NCBI GenBank assembly: GCA_025890175.1
Contig: JANPYM010000011.1
Location: 910,299-974,298 of the forward strand
Direction: 5' to 3'
DNA length: 64,000 nucleotides
Origin: Ciborinia camelliae
Taxonomy: Eukaryota; Ascomycota; Leotiomycetes; Helotiales; Sclerotiniaceae
Position 1 is the stretch's first letter. Each line of letters opens with the position of its first letter. The translations under genes were made by a program, and so were the position numbers. Positions 12,328-23,853 of this stretch are shown here, piece after piece. The notes below the pieces were generated by a model that worked only from the letters and a program-made list of their open reading frames with translations, did not search any database and was not told where the DNA came from.

Positions 12328-14648
12328 ATGGTGGGTCTCAAAGCCGTAGGCGAAAGTATCATACGAAAGCTCCCAATCACCACCAAAGAAAAAATCATTA
12401 AAAAAATCAATGCCGCACTCGCACCTATCGAAGACAAAATCACTTTTCTCGAAGCAAGAGTCATGGGACTAGGAAAAGAAATAGACAGGTTCAACGAGGT
12501 CGATTGCATGATTCTCATGAAGCCACCGTCAGATGAAGATATGAAAGATAGTAATTTTCGTCCTAATGTGAATCTAAAAGATCTAGACGAAACTTCTAGC
12601 AAAAAGAGAGTTCTGGTTCAACAAAGGGAGGAGTTAATTAAAGAGTTCAAAGAGTGCTTTGAGAAAAGCCCTGAGTTAGATGAGGTTTCTAAACACCTCA
12701 AAAATCTAAATGAAGAGGATGGTGTTCCTTTCAAGGCTCGGGTGCAAAAGATCGAGGGGACATTTGATAATATCCGGGGTATACTTGACACTGAAGTGGC
12801 GCCCTACGGAGCAGAAATGCAATTTTCCTTTGTAAGTCCTAATTTATACTTTCAATTTTCCCGTACTTATAGTGATTTTTAGGATGAAAACGAGGGGTGG
12901 ATTTACCATAAATATGTAAGTGCTTATCTATCCATTACAGTACTAGACCAGTTCTATTAGGCGAACCGAATTTCACCCGGATTCGATTCTCAACACCACC
13001 CTTTTCAATCCTAATTATTAAATCAACCTTTAATTATTTATTGATATAAATTTGATAAAATTAAAATTTTGATATTTATTTTGATAAAATGAAAATTTTA
13101 TATATATAGCCCTTTCCAATTCCTTAGTATTTAGTATACCAACTATTCGCTGCAATACAAATTTCAATCTTTCTCGATATACTAATTCCCAAATTAATAA
13201 ATAATAAATTATCTAATATATCCCAAACTGTTTATAAACAAAACTTTAACCTCTATCGAATATATTCTAATTTACTTTTATCAATAACAACATTAAAAAA
13301 CATCTTAAATATATATACTTTTAGATATCATTATACGTGTTTAATAGAATTAAAATCAAAAGAGTAAAGGGGCTAGTTTTCTATCAATGAAATACTTCGT
13401 TTTTGAAATTATACCCTAACTTTATATATACAATAAATTAAAATATTATCCTACATAAATTAATATCCAAAATCCAATCCTTCGAATATAAAAACTATTT
13501 CTCTTTCGAATACCTTAATATATAAATTAACACTATACCCATACTTTTTTGCCTCAAAATCCCTATCCATAATATAAAAATTACTTTTTTTAGTATTACA
13601 AAAGCCTTTTTATATTATAACCTTTATATTTTTATTTGTTCCATATATTTAAATTATATTTCGATCTTATTTTTGTGTTGAAAAGCGGAAAACCTATTTG
13701 ACATGTTTTCTCTATTTTTTTTTTATAAAACACTTATTGGATTAAAAGATTAAATTTTATTTCTTTACTATAAAACCTTTCATATTTAGGCATTATATAA
13801 GTCATTTAAACGTATATACCTTTATCAATAAAAGCCTTTTTTTAATTTTTCAATTAAAGATTCTATTTATTTTAAAAATTCTTTTAATAATAATAATACT
13901 ACAATTCAACCTATATACTTTTTTCGTTTCTTTATATATAAATTTAGGATTTAGTTGTACATGGTGTAGTAGGATTTGTTTATCTCGTTCAATATATACT
14001 TTTTTGCAAATCTTTTTAAATAAAAACGTTCCTTTGTTGCATATTGCGTCCTACTTTATAATATAAAAAATCGTGGATAAAGAGATTCCGAGATCCCTAC
14101 CAATTCATATAGACTTAATATTCTCCTAGACCCTCCCTACAATTTTGCCGTATATATATATACTAAAATATTTAAAAGTTACCTTATTTAGATTAATTGA
14201 TTTTAGAGAAATACATAATATTAACATATTTAATAAATAAATTAAAAAGGGAAGGAATGCGTTTAGAAAAAATCATGTTTTATAAGGTTTCGCCTAATAT
14301 AAGTGGAGGGGTACTGTACCTTTCCATTTTTTCTGTACTTATACGGGTGTTCAGCTTGGACGTTTAAGGGAGTACTATAAATGGGTAAGCGCTTATCTAT
14401 CTATACCTTCCGATCTTCGCGTACTTATAGAGATGTCTAGTGTGGAAAAGATGGATGGGTTCAGATTGTCAAGGTAAGTGCTTTTTTTTCTATACCTTCT
14501 AATGTTCCCGTACTTATAGAGATGATTAGCTTGAAGGTATGGGCTGGGTGTGCCATGAAATGGTAAGTGGTTATCTATCGATCCCTTCCAAGTTTCCTGT
14601 ACTTATAGGGATTTTTAGATGAAAAATGCGCCTGAGGGATGTTTTTGA
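12328..14648 (+). CDS. Unrecognised protein encoded by one large exon plus a micro-exon array
   Basis: I do not recognise the family. Exons: 12328-12831 (168 codons), 12883-12915, 14355-14384, 14441-14473, 14530-14562, 14619-14648 (TGA), in frame throughout, 220 residues. Exon 1 encodes a Lys/Glu-rich, probably helical or coiled protein with no signal peptide. The small exons encode DENEGWIYHKY, LGRLREYYKW, CGKDGWVQIVK, LEGMGWVCHEM and a short tail. They are degenerate repeats around GW(V/I), so a ~89-bp unit (33-nt exon plus 56-nt intron) has been tandemly duplicated. The introns (51-58 nt once the insertion is removed) share GTAAGTGCTTATCTAT at the 5' end, CCTTCC in the middle, and GTACTTATA close to the 3' AG. 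Intron 2 (12916-14354) contains a 1379-bp transposon relic. Whether the array is spliced as drawn, and whether the gene still works, is inference. Confidence 0.6.
12938..14316. mobile_element. Decayed Tc1/mariner-like element inside intron 2 of the micro-exon gene
   Basis: Imperfect terminal inverted repeats of about 28 bp: both ends begin CAGTAC and share an internal TATTAGGCGAA. The element is flanked by a TA duplication (12936-12937 and 14317-14318), the signature of Tc1/mariner integration. Removing it restores an intron whose flanks (…CTATCCAT/TA/CCTTTCC…) match the sister introns. The 1379-bp interior is extremely AT-rich with no open frame; on this strand G is far rarer than C, as expected after RIP-type mutation acting mostly on the other strand. 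No transposase could be read. The family name rests on the ends and the TA target only. Confidence 0.75.
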
Positions 14649-15258
14649 GTAAGCCAGGGGTTGAGTGCGTTGTAACTGGTGGGATTCTTTTTTGCTGTCT
14701 TGGATAGCAGTATTGCAGTATTGCGTTGGCTTTCTATATAGATAGATTTCTTAGACACTCATAGAAATCATCTATATCATATCATCAACAATACTTTCTG
14801 TTTCGCTTGTGACATACCTAGTATATCTTATATATATAAAATACACTGTGAATATTGAAACCCCATCAGAAAACAATTGAGTTTGTATAAGCTCTAAACA
14901 ACTGTTATGGCATGTATTGATATTTTGACTATCATCACCCACCCACTTTACATCATCTAATAGGCAATTAGAATGCAAATAATCCCGACGTCGTCTAATA
15001 TAACCTCAAAATTACTATATCGGGCAATGCCGAAATCGACGTAACGGAAACTAGGTAGGCCTTTATGGCTTCGTTCATCAATCATGTCATGTCTTTTTGT
15101 TTAAGCGAGGTGACCGTTAGCTCGCTTCTTCAACCTTACCTCCTATACATTCTACTGTACCTATTATATCAAATTTCCCATTTCCATTTCCACTCCCTAC
15201 TTCCTACTCCCTACTCCTTAATTATTACTCCCTAGAATACATATCTATCTTTATACCC

Positions 15259-15340
15259 ACACACCACATACACCACACCACATACACCACACCACATACA
15301 CCACACCACATACACCACACCACATACACCACACCACACA
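15259..15340. repeat. 14-bp tandem repeat (CACCACATACACCA)n
   Basis: About five to six near-perfect head-to-tail copies in the G-poor region. Confidence 0.85.
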
Positions 15341-15583
15341 TCTACCTTTATACCTTCCTTCATACGCAACAAAACAGAATAATCCATCAACCCCCCAAAA
15401 CTACCTAGCAATAATATCCCTACTAGCTATAGGCTATAAAGAATTTAAAAAGAACTTCTCCTTTCAATTTCTACGTCAACATTAACATTAACGCTAATAC
15501 CAAAAATTAATACAAGAAGAAAACGATAAATAAATCTCAACATACATAATTTGAATTCTTAACTATCTATTCATCTATAACCC

Positions 15584-15672
15584 CTCCTCTCTCACTCTCC
15601 TCTCTCACTCTCCTCTCTCACTCTCCTCTCTCACTCTCCTCTCTCACTCTCCTCTCTCACTCTCCTCTCTCA
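15584..15672. repeat. 13-bp tandem repeat (CTCACTCTCCTCT)n
   Basis: Roughly six and a half near-identical copies; pure pyrimidine apart from one A per unit. Confidence 0.85.
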
Positions 15673-16137
15673 CCCTTCACCCTCCACCCCCACTAGCCTC
15701 CTTCCACAGCCCAATTCCATCCAATCCCAACCTATCCAATCCTATCCCATCCCATCCAATCCCAACCCACAGCCCAATTCCATCCAATCCACAAACCCAT
15801 TCACAAACCCATCAATAAAATCAATAAATTTCCAATAGACCCCGTAGACCTCGTAGATCCAGTATACCAAACCAAACCAAACCAACCCAACCCACCCAAC
15901 CCAACCCAACCCAACCAAAACAGCACGGACTACACGACTTCAAGCAATCAATCAATCAAGCAATCAAGGAAAACCCCCAAGCCATCTTTCTTCCTCCCAC
16001 ACCCACACTCATCCTACACCCATCCCATTCTGAATCCCATCAAAGATATTCTACCCAACGTTACCCGTTACCTACCTTAACTTCCTTCCTTAACTTAACC
16101 ATAAGTACCTACTCCACCTATCCAACAAACAAAGCCA

Positions 16138-16412
16138 CCTACCTACCTACCTACCTACCTACCTACCTACCCAATAAAACCAGCAAGACCGAAGACCGAA
16201 GACCGAAGACAAAAGACACAAGACCCAAGACCCAAGACCGAAGACCCAAGACCGAAGACACAAGACACAAGACACAAGACCCAAGACGCAGACCCAAAAA
16301 AAGTAAAAAAATCCAAAAAAAATAAAAAAAATAAGGGGGATATCATTGATTCTTCATTCGCAATATCTCTCTATCTATCATCTCTCTCTCTCTCTCTCTC
16401 TCTCCCTCTCTC
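16138..16412. repeat. Compound simple repeats: (ACCT)n, GAAGACC/AAGACAC tract, A-rich tract, (CT)n
   Basis: Consecutive tracts: ACCT units at 16138-16170; irregular AAGACC/AAGACA hexamer-like repeats at about 16185-16295; A-rich runs to about 16335; and CT dinucleotides at about 16380-16412. Confidence 0.8.
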
Positions 16413-16714
16413 TCGCTAAAACAAAAAACTAGTACGAAAAAGGTTGGTTATCCCCTGTACTCATACAACCACACACACACTAACGATTGGGGCACCAATG
16501 GATGCAGTACCTAATGTCTTTGAATTTATTCCATTCCATCCATTCCATTCCATTCAACTTCAGCTAGCAAACGAGGGAAAGCTTCCATCAAAGCTCTGTT
16601 CAACCTTTAATCCATCCATGCGTCCAGCACCAACATGCAAAAAAGTTCAAGGTATCCATGTTATAGGGAGGAGAGCTGTACAGGTCGTATTTGGTGATTT
16701 TATTGGTTGGGCAT

Positions 16715-19690
16715 TTAGTCACCAAGTGCCTTTCTCAGATCTGTCCATTTTCGAGTAAGAGCTTCATGGGCAGCGTTTATCTAGATAACAATTAGTCTTG
16801 TCATTTTTAATGAAAGGGGGAAATAACATACCTCGGCGTATTTCATCTTTGTTTCCACCAGATTTCGCTCCATTTCATTCATTTCATCCTCAAGTTTTTG
16901 GTTCTCCTCATGAACTTCTTGATTTCTCTTCATCAAACGATCCATCTCACTCTGTAATTTTGCTTCAATTTCTTCAGGTTGCTTCTCGATCACATTCTTC
17001 AACTCCTTAACCTGTTCTTTGATAATTTCGTTCTCTTCCAGTATTTCCTGATTTTCGACTTTGGTACGAACAAGTTCGGTAGCTAAAGCTGCGTGCTCGG
17101 CATCGTGAGATTCGACTCTTTCTTCAAGACGTCGAACTTTGTGTGTAAGAGCGATATTCGTCGATTTTAGCTGTTCTAGTTCTGCTTCTCTATCCCTTTC
17201 CAACTTGGTTTTTTCTTCCCATTCTGACGCGTAACTTTCTAGCATTTTGGGGGTTATCTTGACAGCACAAGCATCTTGGATCATATGGTCTGCCCGATAA
17301 ACTTCTTTATCGATACTCGCGCCAGAATTTCCGAAGAAACCAGATTCCAAAATTGATCCCGCTGAAGGAGAAGCATCGATGTAAACATCGAAAAGTCGAT
17401 CCTTAAGAAATGTGGTCAAGGCAGCCATATCGGTGAGGGTAAGAAGGTGGGCCGCATTCTTTTGCATGAGAACAATGCCAAATTTGAGAATAGCCTCAAG
17501 ACCTTCGCTAAGAATGAGATCATAGATTCGAAGCACAAGTTGTAATGGGAAACGATAGGCGAATAGAGTAAGGAACCATTGGGTTGCATATAGGTGAGGT
17601 GTAACTTGACGTCGATGGAGATGGCAATACAATGCCGGTTCGAAATCCTCCAATAATCTTTCAAACTGATAAAGATGTTTATGTAGACCTGGCATATCCT
17701 GAATAAAAAGATCTCTAAGGTGATAGTGATTCATAAGTCGTACTAATAGACAGAACGCTTCTTCTTCAGGCATCTGTTGAATGTTAGAGATGATCTCAGA
17801 ACAGAGTTTCTTATCTTACGTTAAAAAGCAAAGGCATAACTAGGAAGTTCATGCCTTGCGCATAGCCAACACCTTCATCATAGAGAGCATATGCCTTGCA
17901 TAAACCGAATAAACCATCTTGTAGTCCGGCACTTGCAGCAAATTTCGAATAACTTGTTCGAGCACCCAAGTCTCGCTTAATGGCTCTCTCGAGTTTGGAC
18001 AATGCTGCCGCATCTTCCTTGGCTTTCTTTTTCTTTTCAGCCAAAGACAAAGCTACATCTCTCTCGCTAGGGGGAGAGGGGGATCTCATCCCATTAGTAA
18101 CAGTAGTTGCGGGCGTAGATTTATCAGAATGTATTGATGATGCTGATGAAGCCACAACCTCTTTTATTGATTCAATGCTTTGTCCTCCGCTAGATGTACT
18201 CATTCTGTCCTTGTCCTTGTCCGTACCTCGATTCACCAGGTTCCTATAGACAACCTCAAGCTCTTCGTTCTTACTTTCTGCTAAGACTTGCCATACCACA
18301 CCTCTAATAGCATGCGGAATGCCAGTTGCGATGGCATGATTTAGTTCCTCCGCGCTTGTCCTTGCTACAGCGGCCGGCCCTTCATAGACAACATTCTGCC
18401 ACAAGTCCCAATCAACCGGTGCTTCTGGATCACCCATTGCAGAAGGGCCGGCAGAAACTCCGGACGCTGTACCGGGGGCCAATGCGGGGTTGACAGTGAC
18501 TGGATTAGGACTCGTAGGCGGAACAGGAGACAAGGGAGATTGGTCCTTGTCATCATGGGAAAGTCCCAAACCAAGACTTGTACTCGACTTAATGAGACCC
18601 CCGAATGCGGTATTGCCAGCTTCATCCTTTTCTTCTGGTAGCTCTGTTATACCGGCCTCTTCTCGCATTCTTAAGAGTTTGAATCTGTCCCGGAGACTAT
18701 TCCTCACAGGCCGTCTAACCCCATTCGTGATGTCTGTTTCATTGCCCTCCTCCAATTTGTTTAACATCATTTCGGAATTACTGCCGATGGTTGCTATCGA
18801 AGAAGCGGTATTTCTACGCGAATTCGTGTCAGAGGATGACTTTACGTTTTCTTTTGGACCCGAAGAATTTCTTGAAAGCCATGAAAATGGACTGGTTAAT
18901 TTTCTTGTAATAGGTGCTGGGGTAGGAAGGTTGGCAGGAGCAGGAGGAGGGGGCGGTGGCGGTGAGAATGGCACATCTGGAAGGGCTCCAGAAAGACCTT
19001 GCATTGGAGTGATTATACTGGGTTTTGGTGGTACTTCAGGTGGTTGATCAGGACTCATTTCCTCTGGTGCCACTATAAACTTGTGTATCAGTACTGCATA
19101 TTCACACCTTTCAGATAATAGAGCGGGCCTAACTACCTTTCGAAAGGGGAGGAGGCGGTGGAGGTGATCCAAAGTCGTCACCGTCTTCGAGATTCACATT
19201 ATGAAGGGACGTAGTGGACATGCGATGAGATGTTAGAAGGGGGGAGTTAGGTGGTTGGTTATCGTGTTCTAATTGTTCGTGATTCGTTTCGCCATTCGAC
19301 TCTGGAAGTGGTACTGTTGGGACCGATGGAATATCCGCACTGGTGTCTTGTGTACTGCTCTTGATAGATGATGATCTCCGTTTCGTCAAAGACCTCGTTC
19401 TCTCAATTGGGGTCGTAGGAGTATCTGCAATTTCTTCGACATCATTGGCATCTTCAAAGGTGTCCTACAATATGGGTTGGGGTCAGTAAATGGTTGGCTA
19501 CAGTTCAATGCAGGTAGAGCTGTTGTGTTACTCCAACGGAGGACAGGACAAATAGGGGATTCGAAATAAATAAATCATATAAACGAACACTTTCATGATC
19601 AGAAATCTGCTCAACGCTCTTCTCTGTCTCTTCCATTATGGAATCTACTTCCGAATCAGAATGATGTTGTTGATCGTCGTGGCCAGACAT
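16715..19690 (-). CDS. GYP5: Rab GTPase-activating protein, GYP5-type TBC domain
   Basis: Stimulates GTP hydrolysis by Ypt/Rab GTPases (Ypt1/Sec4-class in yeast) in ER-Golgi and polarised secretion. Exons 19589-19690, 19137-19464, 17820-19072, 16832-17773 and 16715-16780 give 896 residues. The N-terminal ~380 residues are disordered, with poly-Pro runs and VPPKP-like motifs. The TBC domain spans ~385-680, with GIPHAIRGVVWQVL, an arginine-finger region KRDLGART and the glutamine-finger YAQGMN. A Ser/Lys-rich insert of roughly 80 residues sits between the first TBC helices and the finger. A coiled coil follows (~720-870), and the last exon encodes a conserved-looking tail, INAAHEALTRKW then LGD. 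The first intron (19465-19588, donor GTTCGT) is the least certain junction. Confidence 0.92.
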
Positions 19691-22214
19691 CTTTCATAAA
19701 ATCGGTAAGAGAAGAACGAATGTCAAGGAAGGAGGCTCTCGTGATTTGAGGTAGGAATGAGTGAGTGGTCTGATTGAACCTAAGATCAATGGAAGTACCT
19801 AATAAGGTAGGTAGTTTAATGTGAATGTAAGGTGTTCGAGGCCATCAAAAGATGACAAGAAAGGTGGTAGAATTGAACAAGTCAATACCAGTTGACACCG
19901 CAAATGTAAATGCGGCCGCTCCGCTTTGTATCTTTTGGGAGCGGAACTCAATGGGTAAGTGTACCTAAGAGCAATGCGTAGAAAGAGGCTCGTGAGTCGT
20001 GTACAAGTCCGAGAGGGATTGTACGAGTATGAAATTGTGGAGTTTATTTTTATTTTTTTTAAGTAATTTTAAGGATTCAGAATGTATGTAGAGTAGAGTA
20101 GAGCAGAACTGTAAGAAAGTACCTAGGTAATTATGACTCGAATCATGTAAAAGTCATGGTCTACCAGTATCTTGTTGATTCATACTTCGTACCTTCAGAT
20201 ACCATAGGGAAAGGAAAGGGAATCTTCAAAGTGAAGGAAGGAGGAGTTGTCGTCCAGCTATAGGTATCCTACCGGCTGCGGTATCTTCCCTTCGTTTGAT
20301 TTTGATATCGCAAAGTCAAGTTCTGTATGGGAACAAAGTGGTCGTAATCATTAATAGAGTACCGGTAACACGAGATCTGATCGCGTCGGAGATTTATTTT
20401 CCTTTGTCCCTAAAAGGGGAAAGAGAATTTCCAGGTTTACTCGAATGGGATGATTCAATCTCTTGAATTCGAGTGACTCTTTAGAGGAATGTAAAATAGA
20501 TACGACTTGTGCGAGTGGGAGTGGGTTGATTTGATATGATACTAGGGGTGAATTGAATACTAACCAACCTATACCCAGGTATGAATTCAAGAGATGGCAG
20601 GATTGAAAGACAATATATATATATATATACCTATATATTTTTACCTAGGTAGGTATAGGTATATATATATAGGTATATACTAAGTACGTGTATCTTTCTC
20701 ATGCCTCATATAATTTCTTTCATATAGATGGAGGAGTTATCAACATTCAAATTCAATGCAACCAACAGGGATATGGTAAGGGAATAATAACGGAAGCTAT
20801 CGACGGATGTAGGTACATTTCTCCCAAGACCCAACCATGTTTCTTAGCCTCATAGCCACATAGGTAGTCACATAAACGACATCTTCAGGGGATAATCTAG
20901 TTAATCTAGTTGGTTTGAGGTCTAGTATGTATGATATTACCTAGTGAATTGGGTTGACAGGTCCTCCAGGTCCTTCATATTATTCAAGGGAAAACCCTTG
21001 ATTGGGGATTTGGCATTCGATGACCTTGAAGGATTAAAAGTTTCTTCTTTTGTTGGAATATCTTTGAGCGGGAGAAATATATGTTTCAGATTAAGTACGA
21101 GTACCTATGCAGTTAGTTGTTCAAGAAGTTGCAAGCGGCTAAAAACATCACATCCGTTTTGATGATACTGTAGCACCCGGCCCAATTGCATAGAAAGCTT
21201 CACTTCTGATACCGGTACGGGTATGAACTCAACCCAACCTCTCTAATTAATTCTTGCGACATTCCGATATCCCGATTCGTTGGACGAAGCGGGAAACGTG
21301 CATAGTGGGGTATACGGTCTATGTAGTAGAAAGTTGTTGATACATTCCATTTCTTGATATCACCATCCATAGCAAGTAAAGCCTCCACGGCAGTGGCTCC
21401 CAGGGGACCAGCGGAGCGTCATTGACAGCTACAATTAAAAATGAACAATTGCAAGATATACAAGTGATATATATACAATGTATGTAGTAGGTATCGAGGA
21501 AGATGACTGGTAGTCTTGTAGATTACTTTGACATGTCTGATATAGCACGATGGACTTTGCTCAAACCGCAATAATAGACATTTCTCATATTGAAATATAC
21601 AATAAGAGGACGAAAGAGGTGCTTTTGAACTACTATCTAGTAAATATCTATTCTTACGAAGATATATTGACAGAAAGTTAACAATAGTAGAATAATTCTC
21701 TGGAAATATATCGCATGGGAATGCTCTGAAGCCTCAAAGGCGTTTGACTGTTTAATCAATTCTATTTGAAATGATGAAAATGATGATGATATTGGTAGGT
21801 ATTAACAGTGTCTCTCTCCTTCCCGTCTGCTTACTTATGGTATTGATACTTTCAGCCTTACGACAAGGCTGAATACTTCGGTTGCAGTGGGTGGAAGCTT
21901 TGACAAGGCTACTAATAAATCAAATACTTTTCGAAAGATGTCAACGGATGTGCCTATCTAGGTACCCAGCAGGGCAATTCTTGGCAAAAGAATATATGTA
22001 ACGAATCAAAATAATGCGAAGTTGAATTGTTAAATTTATTATCAAATTTACGATTCAATATTTATAAGGGTTGATATTCAATTCATATGATTCATTCATT
22101 ACTGCCCGGGGAGGTAGGTAGGTACGGTTAGGTAAGGTAGCTGGAGGTACCTAGGTAGCTAAACTGTAGATAGGTATTAAATATCCCCAGTTAACTATTG
22201 GTTGTCTTGTTGGC

Positions 22215-22330
22215 GAAAGGAATCCAATCCAATGCAATGCAATCCAATACAATACAATTCAATTCAATCCAATACAATTCAATTCATCCAATACAATTCA
22301 ATTCATCCAATACAATTCAATTCATCCAAT
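22215..22330. repeat. CAATCCAATACAATTCAATTCATC-type tandem repeat
   Basis: Degenerate 10-20 bp units of CAAT/CAATT composition repeated several times. A 97-codon open frame across it is a by-product of the repeat. Confidence 0.75.
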
Positions 22331-22445
22331 GCAATCTACTACCTAGAGTGACGGGAGGAGGTGAGATATCTAATAAGACTGACGTAGTTTTTTGTAAGCG
22401 ACTACCCTACCTAGGTACTTGTATACCACCTACCGTATCTACCTA

Positions 22446-23052
22446 CCTTAGCGGAGGTACTAGGGGTTTAGAAACAGTGATTTTATTGTGATTAAGTTCA
22501 AAAACTATATCTCAGTTGGTGGAGTATTCGCATTATATTTAAAAATAAAGCGTTTTTGAAAATAAAACGTTTTTGAAAATAAAGCGTTTTTGAAAATAAA
22601 GCGTTTTTGAAAATAAAAACTGTTTTTAAATATTTTTGATTTAAAAAAAAATAAAAAGAAATATCAATCAATTAAGATATTTCATATTTTCTATTTCAAT
22701 TTCATTTTTTTTTTCAACTTTGAAATTCAAATCAAACGCATTACCATTACACTATAAAGGATATGTTTTGTTTTGTTTTGATTAACTAGAAATAAATAAT
22801 ATTATATAGTTAAAATAGTTTCAAAAACGATTTATTTTTAAAAACGCTTTATATTTTTAAAAACGCTTTATATTTTCAAAAACGCTTTATATTTTCAAAA
22901 ATGCTTTATTTTCAAAAACGCTTTATTTTCAAAAACAATTTATTTTTAGAATCAATTTATGTTTTCAAATACAATTTATATTTTCAAATACAATTTATAT
23001 TTTTAAATATAGTCTAAATACTGTGTTTTGAAACCGGCCACCTCCACTAAGG
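22446..23052. mobile_element. 607-bp foldback/MITE-like element with TA target duplication
   Basis: Ends are inverted repeats: CCTTAGCGGAGGT on the left and the complement of CCTTAGTGGAGGT on the right, with looser similarity for some 25 bp further in (GGTTTAGAAACA against GGTTTCAAAACA). It is flanked by TA at 22444-22445 and 23053-23054. Inside, a ~17-bp unit GCGTTTTTGAAAATAAA is repeated about four times at 22545-22620, and its reverse complement about five to seven times at 22835-22995, so the whole could fold into a long hairpin. There is no coding capacity. The size, TA target and terminal repeats fit a non-autonomous Tc1/mariner-like MITE; the autonomous partner is not in this window. 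Confidence 0.7.
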
Positions 23053-23853
23053 TACCTAGGTACCAGGTGATAAAGTTTGTTCAGCCTTGGAGCTAGCGCA
23101 CGGATCTTAGTAAAAGCGGCTCTGAAATTCAAAGAGAGAGCTTCATCAAAATCTATCAATCAATAATCTCCAGCTACCCAGTATCTCCATCTCCTTCCAC
23201 CACCCATAACACTCTTCCCCACCATCCATCCATAATAATATTAAAACCTTCCAACCTCAACTTATTAAACTCAATCTCAATCACAATCACAATCACAATC
23301 ACAATCTCAACCTCAACCTTTACCTCACCAACTACTTAATACATCTTTCAGTAACTACCTACTTCCTACCTACCTAGGTAGCTGGTCTTTTCCATCCAGC
23401 TTCATCAAAACGGAGAAATTTCCCATTTATCGATTCGACGAAATATTGAGAGGCGCCTGCACCGTACCTTTCAATATCACTCTTTCGATATCACGAATTC
23501 TTCATTTGATTTCTCACACTACATCAAAAATCAACGCGACCTTGTACACTTACTTTGTCCTTCATTTTATCCAAAACTTCTCGCGGAAACTTTCTCGGTG
23601 AGCAAGTAACAATCACCATTAAAGTTACTCATTTCGCAGACTCAGCGCGACTGTACATAGTTGCCTCAAAAGTCAACTTACTCCCACGGCGCAAACGCAC
23701 CAAACGCACCATATACATCTTATCTAACAGCTGGAGCTGTCATATCTTGAGACACTCCTTCTTTCTTGAGTTTTCAAGAAATAGGATTTCTACAGAAGTA
23801 GTGGAGGGGGTCGAAATCACTTTTTCTGCGGTTTCGCCGCACCTGCCGTCATC

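Larger units (their letters stand above)
14649..16714. other. G-poor low-complexity intergenic region
   Basis: No supported gene. From about 15120 to 16440 this strand is made mostly of C, T and A with very little G, and holds several tandem repeats listed separately. It resembles the pyrimidine/CA-rich leaders seen before plus-strand genes here, yet the next plus-strand frame (16444-16758) overlaps the GYP5 3' end and has no family resemblance. It may be the 3' flank of GYP5, or the leader of a non-coding or antisense transcript. Confidence 0.5.
19691..23853. other. Long intergenic region, GYP5/TOM1 divergent promoters
   Basis: No supported gene in 4.1 kb. Contents: GYP5 leader; AT-dinucleotide and TAGGTATA-rich sequence at about 20610-20690; six TACCTAGGTA palindromes (starting 20120, 20642, 22148, 22408, 23053, 23371); a CAATACAATTCAATTC repeat at about 22215-22330; the foldback element at 22446-23052; and the C/T/A-rich TOM1 leader from about 23150, including (CAATCA)n near 23278-23305. 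Confidence 0.6.

Noticed and set aside
12328..14648. Micro-exon modules as a RiPP (dikaritin-like) repeated core peptide precursor
   Set aside because: No signal peptide in exon 1 and no Lys-Arg Kex2 sites between the 11-residue repeats; modules are bounded by introns instead.
16444..16758. Plus-strand 104-codon frame in the low-complexity region
   Set aside because: It overlaps the last GYP5 exon and intron on the other strand, has repeat-derived sequence (FHPFHSIQ) and no recognisable domain.
22198..22491. 97-codon frame rich in QSN/QFN
   Set aside because: It is created by the CAATCCAATACAATTC tandem repeat and runs into the foldback element.
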